From Ceratorhiza oryzae-sativae (taxonomy: Eukaryota > Basidiomycota > Agaricomycetes > Cantharellales > Ceratobasidiaceae): a DNA stretch of 34,275 bases. The stretch spans positions 1-34,275 of the forward strand of contig JARWMV010000152.1 in assembly GCA_030998015.1 (NCBI GenBank), in the 5' to 3' direction. Numbering within the stretch: position 1 is the stretch's first letter; every line of letters starts with the position of its first letter. The notes beneath the pieces were generated by a model, which was given only the letters and a program-made list of their open reading frames with translations, did not search any database and had not been told where the DNA came from. Below, in pieces: positions 1 through 8,016 of the stretch. Made by a program: the position numbers and the translations under genes.

Positions 1-160
1 GTTGCTGGTGGGACTTGTCCCACCAACCAACGTGAGCAATCGCAACCGTTTGCGATTGCTAGTGCGCGGCATAATATCGATATTTAGCCGCCGGCTGAAA
101 ATGACGAACGGTCGTCATTTTCTACGAGGGAATCTTTAGGATTCCCTCTAACGCCGGCGG
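1..160 (+). repeat. A element, cut by window start
   Basis: Element positions 13-172; the first 12 bases lie outside the window. Its mirror copy at 4432-4603 is complete. Confidence 0.95.
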
Positions 161-199
161 AAAATAAACAAAAAATGGCCCGTAGGGCGCCCTACGGGC

Positions 200-375
200 T
201 TGGCCAAAACCACCCCCAAACAATGCAGCGTAGCTGCACATGTTTGGGGGTGTTTTTGGAAACAAATTATTTTATCTTTAACTACTGATTTATTAAATAT
301 ATATTCTTATGTAAGTACTGTTGAGTGCTCATATTTATTGCAATTTTCTGTCATTCCCGTAGACCCCCGACATTG
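200..375 (+). other. Hairpin plus short unrecognised open stretch (left arm; mirror 4217-4392)
   Basis: 210-256 is a C-tract hairpin with inner GCAGC/GCTGC arms. From 257 an AT-rich, coding-like stretch reads QIILSLTTDLLNIYSYVS, then LQFSVIPVD, up to the GACCCCCGACATTG that borders the A element at 376. I do not recognise it; it may be another intron or HEG remnant. Confidence 0.3.
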
Positions 376-547
376 CCGCGCGCGTTAGTTGCTGGTGGGA
401 CTTGTCCCACCAACCAACGTGAGCAATCGCAACCGTTTGCGATTGCTAGTGCGCGGCATAATATCGATATTTAGCCGCCGGCTGAAAATGACGAACGGTC
501 GTCATTTTCTACGAGGGAATCTTTAGGATTCCCTCTAACGCCGGCGG
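376..547 (+). repeat. A element (172 bp), type copy
   Basis: Reference copy of the dominant repeat. Element positions 1-13 (CCGCGCGCGTTAG) and 160-172 (CTAACGCCGGCGG) are imperfect inverted repeats. Left half: closing stem 1-8/74-81 around hairpins 19-26/29-36 and 47-57/62-72. Right half: closing stem 100-107/165-172 around hairpins 109-119/124-134 and 138-146/152-160. The halves are joined by an 18-nt linker holding AATATCGATATT (85-96). The two inner hairpins have complementary 4-nt loops, CCGT and ACGG. No ORF of its own. Confidence 0.95.
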
Positions 548-611
548 GCATTACAATATCGGGGGGTTGCTGCCCACCAAACAATGCAGCGTAGCTGCAC
601 ATGTTTGGGGG

Positions 612-815
612 TCAGTAGTAACGTACTCTAATGCTGATTTATTGAAAGTATCTATTATTAAGGATAATAAAGCAAAAATAGGTGTATACCGATGGACTAA
701 TTTATTAAACAATAAAACCTATATCGGAAGTTCAATGAATTTAGGAAGTAGATTTAGAGACTATTTTAAAGTAAATTATCTTATGAGATATAATAAAAAT
801 ATGATAAACATTTAG
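612..815 (+). pseudogene. GIY-YIG endonuclease N-terminal fragment (left arm)
   Basis: The frame reads KIGVYRWTNLLNNKTYIGSS, then MNLGSRFRDYF: the GIY...YIG core of the family with the following Arg-rich helix. Only about 45 residues of the domain are present; the catalytic Glu and Asn parts are missing. It begins right after a C-tract hairpin (580-612) and runs, by overlapping frames, into the C-terminal piece of a LAGLIDADG gene at about 800. So a GIY-YIG piece has been placed inside, or fused to, another HEG. Inverted copy at 3777-3980. Confidence 0.75.
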
Positions 816-1096
816 ATGGGTACAAACTATATATTCCTGCGGGTTCTATGGAACTTTTTCGAAGTATTGTAACTCCCTACTTTAGTTCACCCGCGCGCGT
901 TAGTTGCTGGTGGGACTTGTCCCACCAACCAACGTGAGCAATCGCAACCGTTTGCGATTGCTAGTGCGCGGCATAATATCGATATTTAGCCGCCGGCTGA
1001 AAATGACGAACGGTCGTCATTTTCTACGAGGGAATCTTTAGGATTCCCTCTAACGCCGGCGGGTATAAATTAGCTGCTAAAGTTAAAGGGCAATAA
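800..1096 (+). pseudogene. LAGLIDADG gene C-terminus split by an A element (left arm)
   Basis: Reads YDKHLDGYKLYIPAGSMELF and RSIVTPYFSSP up to 890, then the 172-bp A element (891-1062), then YKLAAKVKGQ-stop (1064-1096). The same C-terminus, with A at the homologous codon, ends the gene at 6644-7710 (FRNIVSPYFGS / YKLSSV). Inverted copy at 3496-3792. Confidence 0.7.
891..1062 (+). repeat. A element inside HEG C-terminus
   Basis: Inserted between TAGTTCAC and GTATAAATTA of a LAGLIDADG C-terminus; same codon position as the copy at 6666-6837. Confidence 0.95.
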
Positions 1097-1183
1097 TTAT
1101 ATGTTTTAATAATATCCCTAATTAAATCCCCTTACCCCAATTTCTATTCATTTAAAATTAAGGTGTTACCATTCATGGGTTTG

Positions 1184-1212
1184 TAAGAGGAACCATTTCA
1201 CTTAGAACATAA
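1184..1212 (+). CDS. nad4L: nad4L 3' exon, copy in the left palindrome arm
   Basis: A 29-nt exon directly after a group I intron end (GGGTTTG). Read after the CGA-T of exon 1 it encodes [13 protein letters not shown], which matches the usual fungal nad4L C-terminus after AYYR. Its TAA overlaps the nad5 ATG by one base (TAATG), the typical fungal nad4L/nad5 arrangement. This is the mirror of 3380-3408; on this strand no nad4L exon 1 lies upstream within the window. Confidence 0.75.
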
Positions 1213-1535
1213 TGTATCTATCTATCTTATTTTTACCATTACTAGGTTCTTTAGTTTCAGGACTATTAGGACGAAAAATTGGTGTGACTGGAAGTCACAT
1301 CATTACTTGCTCTTCACTAGGTTTGACTAGTGTTATGGCAGCTATAGCCTTTTACGAAGTAGGTATCTGCGGTTCACCTGTATCTATTTACTTAACAAGT
1401 TGGATCGATTCTGAGTTAATGTCTGTTTCTTGGGGATTCTTATTTGATTCTTTAACTGTTTCAATGTTAATTCCTGTTTTATTCGTTTCAACTTTAGTTC
1501 ATATCTATTCTATTTCATATATGGGCGAGGATCCT
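1212..1535 (+). CDS. nad5: nad5 first exon (NADH dehydrogenase subunit 5), left arm copy
   Basis: Encodes the first 108 residues of ND5, a proton-pumping membrane subunit of respiratory complex I. The family signature is clear: [13 protein letters not shown] at the start, [17 protein letters not shown], then [12 protein letters not shown] just before a classic intron site. The start is chosen because its ATG overlaps the nad4L stop. The open frame continues 22 codons into the intron (to 1601), as is normal for group I introns, then stops. The remaining exons of nad5 are not in the window. Identical inverted copy at 3057-3380. It is unclear which copy, if both exist in vivo, is joined to the rest of the gene. 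Confidence 0.9.
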
Positions 1536-2165
1536 TTAATTGTTTTGGAAAAACATTCAATATTTGGGGATCAAAACTATCAAACTCCGGGAACACCCTA
1601 AAGCTTACGGTACCAAGCAATAGTCGAAAGGCTGTTTGTGGATGAAGTAATTACTCATGTAAGGTAACAAGCCGTAAGATAAACGAAAGTTAAATGGGTT
1701 ACCGCGGAACTAAATCAGAGTTTAAATCTCTCGCGAGGGTAAAGGATTTCGAGCTAATCAAAGGAATCAAATCCTTTAATCCATCCGGGATCGGGACCGG
1801 AAATTTAAACTTTGTAAAAGCGCAACGAGTAGACGGTAGTTGGTGAGTAGTTGAATTCAGACTATTCGCTTAAGGTGTACTCTAATGGGTTTCGAAAGAA
1901 ATTATCAAGTCAAAATCCATTCTAAGCAAATAAGTGTTTCCAAATCTTATAACCGCGCCGAAGGCGCCTCTTCAACTGATGTTAATCCTTGGTTCATAAG
2001 TGGTCTGATTGACGCAAACCCCTGGTTCATAATTGGTTTGATTGATGTTGGAAAAATTAATTGACGCAAAACAACATAAAAGAGGATTCTAGATTACACT
2101 TTTTGCCTCTAATCATAGTATGGTCTTCGATCTCTCCGCTAGGCGGAGGAAAGGACTATATCATA
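1536..2165 (+). other. Group I intron in nad5, 5' part with truncated LAGLIDADG ORF (left arm)
   Basis: Starts after the GAG-GAT-CCT codons of nad5. 1585-1900 holds a typical core with the conserved string CTCCGGGAACACCCTAAAGC (1585-1604), followed by GGTACC, CAATAGTCGAAAGG and a GGTAACAAGCC segment. From about 1980 a LAGLIDADG_1-type frame begins but carries the motif twice in tandem (NPWFISGLIDA, NPWFIIGLIDV), then reaches TGA at 2058-2060. The intron then runs into the palindrome centre, so its 3' half and splice site are missing. Confidence 0.75.
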
Positions 2166-2431
2166 CCCCCGCTTATCGGCTGAAATCTTAGGTGTAACCC
2201 AAGATTTCAGCCGATAAGCGGAGGGTCAACGACCCGTGGGTATGGTTATCGAGGCCGCGTTCGCGGCGAGGTATTGCGAGGTACCCTGGAACTTTCAGTT
2301 CCAGGGTACCTCGCAATACCTCGCCGCGAACGCGGCCTCGATATAACCATACCCACGGGTCGTTGACCCTCCGCTTATCGGCTGAAATCTTGGGTTACAC
2401 CTAAGATTTCAGCCGATAAGCGGGGGTATGA

Positions 2432-3056
2432 TATAGTCCTTTCCTCCGCCTAGCGGAGAGATCGAAGACCATACTATGATTAGAGGCAAAAAGTGTAATC
2501 TAGAATCCTCTTTTATGTTGTTTTGCGTCAATTAATTTTTCCAACATCAATCAAACCAATTATGAACCAGGGGTTTGCGTCAATCAGACCACTTATGAAC
2601 CAAGGATTAACATCAGTTGAAGAGGCGCCTTCGGCGCGGTTATAAGATTTGGAAACACTTATTTGCTTAGAATGGATTTTGACTTGATAATTTCTTTCGA
2701 AACCCATTAGAGTACACCTTAAGCGAATAGTCTGAATTCAACTACTCACCAACTACCGTCTACTCGTTGCGCTTTTACAAAGTTTAAATTTCCGGTCCCG
2801 ATCCCGGATGGATTAAAGGATTTGATTCCTTTGATTAGCTCGAAATCCTTTACCCTCGCGAGAGATTTAAACTCTGATTTAGTTCCGCGGTAACCCATTT
2901 AACTTTCGTTTATCTTACGGCTTGTTACCTTACATGAGTAATTACTTCATCCACAAACAGCCTTTCGACTATTGCTTGGTACCGTAAGCTTTAGGGTGTT
3001 CCCGGAGTTTGATAGTTTTGATCCCCAAATATTGAATGTTTTTCCAAAACAATTAA
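2432..3056 (-). other. Group I intron in nad5, 5' part (right arm copy)
   Basis: Mirror image of 1536-2160, with the same core and the same doubled LAGLIDADG motif, read on the minus strand downstream of the nad5 exon. It also ends at the palindrome dyad. Because this copy lies on the strand of nad4L exon 1 (7779-8016), it is the one consistent with a nad4L-nad5 transcription unit. Confidence 0.75.
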
Positions 3057-3380
3057 AGGATCCTCGCCCATATATGAAATAGAATAGATATGAACTAAAG
3101 TTGAAACGAATAAAACAGGAATTAACATTGAAACAGTTAAAGAATCAAATAAGAATCCCCAAGAAACAGACATTAACTCAGAATCGATCCAACTTGTTAA
3201 GTAAATAGATACAGGTGAACCGCAGATACCTACTTCGTAAAAGGCTATAGCTGCCATAACACTAGTCAAACCTAGTGAAGAGCAAGTAATGATGTGACTT
3301 CCAGTCACACCAATTTTTCGTCCTAATAGTCCTGAAACTAAAGAACCTAGTAATGGTAAAAATAAGATAGATAGATACAT
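3057..3380 (-). CDS. nad5: nad5 first exon, right arm copy
   Basis: Same 108 codons as 1212-1535, on the minus strand. The ATG at 3380-3378 overlaps the TAA of the nad4L exon at 3380-3408 by one base. It lies downstream and on the same strand as nad4L exon 1, so this is the copy expected in a nad4L-nad5 transcript. No coding difference from the plus copy was seen. Confidence 0.9.
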
Positions 3381-3408
3381 TATGTTCTAAGTGAAATGGT
3401 TCCTCTTA
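3380..3408 (-). CDS. nad4L: nad4L 3' exon, second copy (right arm, overlaps nad5)
   Basis: Encodes [13 protein letters not shown] after splicing to the CGA-T at 7779, giving an 88-residue nad4L, the family's usual length. It is the better candidate for the native exon because its TAA overlaps the nad5 ATG. A diverged copy of the same exon lies at 6038-6066. Confidence 0.75.
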
Positions 3409-3495
3409 CAAACCCATGAATGGTAACACCTTAATTTTAAATGAATAGAAATTGGGGTAAGGGGATTTAATTAGGGATATTATTAAAACATATAA

Positions 3496-3792
3496 TTATT
3501 GCCCTTTAACTTTAGCAGCTAATTTATACCCGCCGGCGTTAGAGGGAATCCTAAAGATTCCCTCGTAGAAAATGACGACCGTTCGTCATTTTCAGCCGGC
3601 GGCTAAATATCGATATTATGCCGCGCACTAGCAATCGCAAACGGTTGCGATTGCTCACGTTGGTTGGTGGGACAAGTCCCACCAGCAACTAACGCGCGCG
3701 GGTGAACTAAAGTAGGGAGTTACAATACTTCGAAAAAGTTCCATAGAACCCGCAGGAATATATAGTTTGTACCCATCTAAATGTTTATCATA
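3496..3792 (-). pseudogene. LAGLIDADG gene C-terminus split by an A element (right arm)
   Basis: Mirror of 800-1096. On this strand it plausibly ends the LAGLIDADG gene whose N-terminal and middle parts lie at 4945-5994, in the second nad4L intron copy. The intron end and nad4L exon follow 87 bp downstream. Confidence 0.7.
3530..3701 (-). repeat. A element (mirror of 891-1062)
   Basis: Identical to its plus-strand partner; part of the large palindrome. Confidence 0.95.
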
Positions 3793-3980
3793 TTTTTATT
3801 ATATCTCATAAGATAATTTACTTTAAAATAGTCTCTAAATCTACTTCCTAAATTCATTGAACTTCCGATATAGGTTTTATTGTTTAATAAATTAGTCCAT
3901 CGGTATACACCTATTTTTGCTTTATTATCCTTAATAATAGATACTTTCAATAAATCAGCATTAGAGTACGTTACTACTGA
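3777..3980 (-). pseudogene. GIY-YIG endonuclease N-terminal fragment (right arm)
   Basis: Mirror copy of 612-815, on the strand of nad4L/nad5 and located in the second nad4L intron copy. It has the same GVY and YIGSS motifs and the same truncation. Confidence 0.75.
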
Positions 3981-4044
3981 CCCCCAAACATGTGCAGCTA
4001 CGCTGCATTGTTTGGTGGGCAGCAACCCCCCGATATTGTAATGC

Positions 4045-4216
4045 CCGCCGGCGTTAGAGGGAATCCTAAAGATTCCCTCGTAGAAAATGACGACCGTTCG
4101 TCATTTTCAGCCGGCGGCTAAATATCGATATTATGCCGCGCACTAGCAATCGCAAACGGTTGCGATTGCTCACGTTGGTTGGTGGGACAAGTCCCACCAG
4201 CAACTAACGCGCGCGG
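4045..4216 (-). repeat. A element (mirror of 376-547)
   Basis: Identical to its plus-strand partner; part of the large palindrome. Confidence 0.95.
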
Positions 4217-4431
4217 CAATGTCGGGGGTCTACGGGAATGACAGAAAATTGCAATAAATATGAGCACTCAACAGTACTTACATAAGAATATATATTTAAT
4301 AAATCAGTAGTTAAAGATAAAATAATTTGTTTCCAAAAACACCCCCAAACATGTGCAGCTACGCTGCATTGTTTGGGGGTGGTTTTGGCCAAGCCCGTAG
4401 GGCGCCCTACGGGCCATTTTTTGTTTATTTT

Positions 4432-4603
4432 CCGCCGGCGTTAGAGGGAATCCTAAAGATTCCCTCGTAGAAAATGACGACCGTTCGTCATTTTCAGCCG
4501 GCGGCTAAATATCGATATTATGCCGCGCACTAGCAATCGCAAACGGTTGCGATTGCTCACGTTGGTTGGTGGGACAAGTCCCACCAGCAACTAACGCGCG
4601 CGG
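4432..4603 (-). repeat. A element at the right edge of the palindrome
   Basis: Complete copy, followed directly by a B element (4604-4813). The palindrome match to the window start ends inside it at 4591. Confidence 0.95.
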
Positions 4604-4813
4604 GCCCCCGCTCTATCGGCTAAAATCTTAGGTGTAACCCAAGATTTCAGCCGCCCTGCCTAGAGAACTGCGCTTTAGCGCACGTCTTGGCAGGGGTAAT
4701 AAAGCGGAGGGTCAACGACCCGTGGGCATTGTTAACGAGGCCGCGTTCGCGGCGAGCCGCGCGCACGCCAGGGCCGCCTTGGCAAGCCAAGGCGTTCGCA
4801 GGCGTGCACGGGT
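4604..4813 (-). repeat. B/C compound element
   Basis: Starts CCCCCGCTCTATCGGC and ends GTGCACGGGT. An outer hairpin (AAATCTTAGGTG/CAAGATTTCAGCCG) is interrupted by the 'C' hairpin CCCTGCC...GGCAGGG, followed by CCGCGTTCGCGG and a GCCTTGGC/GCCAAGGC hairpin. Same unit at 10459-10669, 19162-19372 and 32839-33047; a form lacking C at 32424-32588. Confidence 0.85.
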
Positions 4814-4944
4814 AATAAACTTCAAATAGTTTAAGAACCAAGAACCCTATTACAATAGATATGTTTTGCGCTGCTAAAAAGGAATTTCTTCCTCTTCTTT
4901 TAATTACCCCTGCCAAGACGTGCGCTAAAGCGCAGTTGCCTAGG

Positions 4945-5994
4945 CAGGTTTATTTTAACCAACCCCAACAAATAGCCAAGGCTTGCGGTGTGATATATTC
5001 CGCTATAGCCATTGTAACATATTTTTTCCCATTAACTGTAAATACCTTTAACAGTTCGTTAAGACAAGGTAAACTTCTAGTAGTTAAATAACAATAATAT
5101 GAGCCGTCTCTTCTTCTCACCATTGACCCCCCAAACTGCCATTCCTTGACAATTCCTTAGGAAATGTCAAGGATTGATGTTTGGGGGTGTTTTTGGAAAT
5201 CGCATTTCGGGCGTCCCCAGCGCGGCCGGCGCGGCCGAGAGTGCATGATTTGGTGTCCCATTGATGGGACGCCAAATCTACATGCATTCTCGAGTGATAG
5301 AAGATATTCTATATGGAGCAACCCAACGTTGCATCTCCACTGAGGAGCTCCATTAGTTGAAGGTTTTCTAATACTCCATCACCTAGAAGAGAACCCGCTA
5401 GAATTGACATTGCTTCAGCCGTTAATTTAATTTCAGATAGAACAGAAGTAGGTAATCTCATTCCTACTGTAGACCCTAAACCAAGGGAGTATGGTATTAA
5501 CGAAATACAATTCCAACTCTCTGATCGCGCCTTTAGGCGCGGCCTAAGCGCTGAGGACTCCTAAATTGGGGGTGATTTGCGCAGGCAAATCTACACCCCC
5601 AATTTGGGGTTTGATTAGGTTTAACATAATCAAGATTACGTGAACCTGTGGAAATGGTTACATCTTTGGGGTAGATATATGACCCGTGCACGCCTGCGAA
5701 CGCCTTGGCTTAAGCCAAGCAAGCTTGGCTCATATTGACCTTAAGGTCAATAATCAAGCCAAGGCGGCCCTGGCGTGCGCGCGGCGTCTGATTCCGAGGT
5801 ACCCTGGAACTGAAAGTTCCAGGGTACCTCGCAATACCTCGCCGCGAACGCGGCCTCGATAACCATACCCACGGGTCAACAGCATGTATTTATATATAAA
5901 TACAATGCTGGTTGACCCTAAGCGGGGGTATGAAGCAATTCGGTCAGCATTACTAATTGTTCCCCAAGATTTAAGTGAAACTAAAGTATTTCTC
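4945..5994 (-). pseudogene. LAGLIDADG endonuclease gene, second nad4L-intron copy, shredded
   Basis: Collinear with 6644-7710 but diverged. LVSLKSWGTISNADRIAS (5994-5936) is cut by a B element (5682-5932), then continues YIYPKDVTISTGSRNL (5680-5610). After a palindrome (5527-5607) comes PYSLGLGSTVGMRLPTS and the first LAGLIDADG helix, SILAGSLLGDGVLEN (5520-5330). After two further hairpins (5130-5300) come YLTTRSLPCLNELLKVF, VNGKKYVTM and ITPQALA (5130-4964), ending in a C hairpin. Its C-terminal part is found beyond the palindrome edge at 3496-3792. It keeps the first catalytic helix that the other copy lost. Confidence 0.75.
5682..5932 (+). repeat. B element, long form with ATAAATAC tail
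   Basis: ACCCGTG...CACGGGT outer stem with nested GCCTTGGC and GGTACCCTGGAAC hairpins, then a GGTCAACAGCATG...CATGCTG-like tail hairpin and GCGGGGGTATGA. Inserted in the HEG at 4945-5994. Similar copies: 11331-11580, 16169-16418, 27085-27336, 29504-29736; shortened 25531-25683; variant 14797-15018. Confidence 0.85.
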
Positions 5995-6030
5995 ACCCGT
6001 GCCCGCCTACGATCGCAGCTCCGCCTCAAG
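5995..6030 (+). repeat. 36-bp repeat ACCCGTGCCCGCC...CGCCTCAAG
   Basis: Identical copies at 6894-6929, 7711-7746 and 26392-26427, all inside LAGLIDADG sequence; a longer hairpin variant at 14323-14376. The front (ACCCGTG) matches the B element, so it is probably a truncated B. Confidence 0.75.
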
Positions 6031-6037
6031 CGTGTCA

Positions 6038-6066
6038 TTAAGTCATTAGTGAAATATTCCCTCTTA
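6038..6066 (-). CDS. nad4L: nad4L 3' exon, first (diverged) copy
   Basis: After an intron end (GGGGTTTTG) the sequence encodes L-R-G-N-I-S-L-M-T-stop and again ends in TAATG, the remnant of a nad5 start. The next bases are not nad5: the ATG runs into ACACG and then a 36-bp repeat (5995-6030). Compared with the exon at 3380-3408 it differs at three positions in the protein (N for T, M for R, plus third-base changes), so the two are diverged duplicates rather than a recent copy. It may be the exon spliced first, or a relic. Confidence 0.7.
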
Positions 6067-6643
6067 CAAAACCCCAATTTACCCTTATTCTTAAATATAG
6101 ATTACCATTCAGGGTCGGACTATATCTTCTGTTAAATGTTTCCGTAGCTAAGAATTACAACACCAACTAGAACTTTTAAGTACCCGCTTTGAATAAAATT
6201 AGACAAGTGGATACTGTTAGGCCGGCAAGTGTTATAAATAACAGACTCACGTGTAGTCTCTGAGGCTTCATAAAGCCTGCTGATTGGTTATGTCATAAGA
6301 TCAAAACAAATGACATCTTGACAACATTTTAAATAATTATTAACATTATTAGTTATCATGATACGTCCCAGCATTTAGTGAATTGCGTGGATATATATTC
6401 CGGGGCGTAGGCCGCCATGCCCCGGTTCTACGGTTGGTTCCAATGTAGAATTAATCCAGGACCAAGAAATTATTAACTTTATAAATAAGAATGACATAGA
6501 CACAGAACAACCGCCGCGTGGTAGCGGGTTCCGCAAATAATAGACCCCTAGCTACCGCGCTGAGGAGGGGAGTTTGTTATTTTACACAGAGGAGTACTGA
6601 ATTAATGAAATATAATGAAATATTTTATCAAAATTGGCTGAAG

Positions 6644-7710
6644 CTAAACGGAACTTAATTTATACCCGCCGGCGTTAGAGGGAATCCTAAAGATTCCCTC
6701 GTAGAAAATGACGACCGTTCGTCATTTTCAGCCGGCGGCTAAATATCGATATTATGCCGCGCACTAGCAATCGCAAACGGTTGCGATTGCTCACGTTGGT
6801 TGGTGGGACAAGTCCCACCAGCAACTAACGCGCGCGGGAGATCCAAAATAAGGACTTACAATATTTCGAAATAAGTCCATAGAATGTTTCCTTACCCGTG
6901 CCCGCCTACGATCGCAGCTCCGCCTCAAGTTATATTTGTACTTAAACCAAATTTACTCAAAAGGATTTGTTGAAGAATTTGTTGTTCAGTTAAACTGAAA
7001 GAATGAGTACATAGAACGAAACCGGAACCCATTCGGCCTCCGTCATCTTGGCTCCATATAGCAAGGGCCTGCGGCGTGATGTATTTCTTCCAACTCTCTG
7101 ATCGCGCCTTTAGGCGCGGCCTAAGCGCTGAGGACTCCTAAATTGGGGGTGATTTGCGCAGGCAAATCTACACCCCCAATTTGGGGGCAATAGACATTGT
7201 TACACATTTTTTACCATCAACTGCCCTCCCAAACATATGCAGCTACGCTGCATTGTTTGGGGGGGCAATTACCCCCCAACATGCTGTAAAGCATTGGGGG
7301 TCAACTGTGAAGGCTTCATACAGTTCGTTAAGACAAGGTAAACTTCTGGTAGTTAGGTAACAATAAAATGTCCCATCTCGTCTCATTACCATTGACCCCC
7401 CAAACAATGCAGCGTAGCTGCATTTGTTTGGGGTCAATGGCGCCACAAGTTTTGTGGCGCGCATTGCAATCATTGGGGGTCAGCTGTCAGTTTAAATTGT
7501 GATAAAGCGAAAGTAGATAGTCGCATACCTATAGTAGAACCTAACCCTTCGGAGTACGGAACTAATGCCTTGCACTCGTTATTAGGTTTAATTGATTCCA
7601 GGTTCTTAGGCCCTGTGGATATTGTTAAGCTTTTAGGGTGAATATAAGAATTAATTCGGTCGTTATTGCTAACATTTCCCCATGATTTCAGTAAGGTTGT
7701 TGTGTTTCTC
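6644..7710 (-). pseudogene. LAGLIDADG endonuclease gene in nad4L intron, shredded by hairpins
   Basis: Recognised by paralogy with the copy at 4945-5994 and with the intact genes at 20649-21870. In order on the minus strand: LKSWGNVSNNDRINSYIHPK and GLGSTIGMRL (7710-7494); a hairpin block 7380-7493; YLTTRSLPCLNELYEAF (about 7378-7296); another hairpin block; VDGKKCVTM; a hairpin element 7097-7187; ITPQALAIWSQDDGG with the second catalytic-type DDG motif, then THSFSLTEQQ (7096-6930); a 36-bp repeat (6894-6929); a C-terminal SMDLFRNIVSPYFGS; an A element; and YKLSSV-stop at 6644. The first LAGLIDADG helix is missing. The gene cannot give one protein without loss of the inserts. Confidence 0.8.
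6666..6837 (-). repeat. A element inside nad4L-intron HEG
   Basis: Same sequence and same insertion point relative to the protein as 891-1062 and 3530-3701, although the HEG codons around it differ. Confidence 0.95.
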
Positions 7711-7778
7711 ACCCGTGCCCGCCTACGATCGCAGCTCCGCCTCAAGTCATTAAATTATAAATAAAGTTAATTTGCTTA

Positions 7779-8016
7779 ATCGATAATATGCTACTAAAAT
7801 ACTCAATCCTATAACTGACTCTGCTCCAGCTATTGCTATAATATATACACCGAATGTTTGACCGATGTTATCATCGAAACCAAAAGAACTAATTAAAACA
7901 AGTAATGTTACAGCTAGTAACATTATCTCGATGGAAATGATTAATAGGATAATATTTTTTCTATTCAATATAAATCCTAAAATTCCAATTAAAAACAGTA
8001 TTATTGAAAGATTCAT
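7779..8016 (-). CDS. nad4L: nad4L 5' exon (NADH dehydrogenase subunit 4L)
   Basis: Encodes residues 1-79 plus the first base of codon 80 of ND4L, a small membrane subunit of complex I. Three hydrophobic helices are visible. The family strings LNRKNIILLIISIEIMLLAV and AIAGAESVIGLSILVAYYR are clear. Read without splicing the frame continues SKLTLFII-stop to 7750, which happens to give 88 residues, but that tail is not nad4L-like. Joining CGA-T here to TAAGAGG at 6066 or 3408 restores the standard RLRG ending. The intron therefore starts at 7778. An AT-rich leader (8017-8050) precedes the ATG. Confidence 0.9.

Larger units (their letters stand above)
1..4591. repeat. Giant inverted repeat (arms ~2.29 kb), dyad near 2295
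   Basis: Base x on the left pairs with base 4592-x on the right from the window edge inward. All features are mirrored: nad5 exon 1, nad4L exon 2, a GIY-YIG fragment, three A elements and the intron start. The only difference I found is a 2-nt indel close to the centre (CGATAACC against CGATATAACC). The dyad lies in the hairpin of an ordinary repeat (2283-2307, stem GTACCCTGGAACT, 3-nt loop), with no unique spacer. Homology continues to position 1, so the left arm probably extends beyond the window; on the right, unique context starts after 4603. It may be a real palindrome (hairpin end or head-to-head dimer of mtDNA) or a foldback artefact. Confidence 0.95.
6067..7778 (-). other. Group I intron of nad4L, first copy
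   Basis: Runs from the nad4L CGA-T boundary to the TTTTG before the exon at 6066. It contains a LAGLIDADG gene (6644-7710) and, further 3', a recognisable catalytic core at about 6095-6375. On the minus strand the core reads ATAACCAATCAGCAGG (P4-P6 side), TCAGAGACTACACG (5' strand of P7) and AAGATATAGTCC (3' strand of P7); GACTA pairs with TAGTC. 6400-6600 is unassigned intron sequence with a CCGGGGC/GCCCCGG hairpin at 6400-6426. One A element and several small palindromes have been added. Confidence 0.7.

Noticed and set aside
376..547. A element as a tRNA-like gene
   Set aside because: Two three-arm junctions but no T-loop sequence, no acceptor/anticodon geometry.
5754..6077. Arg-rich open frames across B elements (also 16296, 29464)
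   Set aside because: These follow the GC-rich palindrome in every copy and match no family; only the short HEG parts at their ends are meaningful.
7750..8016. Complete unspliced nad4L of 88 codons ending SKLTLFII
   Set aside because: The tail lacks the conserved RLRG ending, which is found intact behind intron ends at 6066 and 3408.
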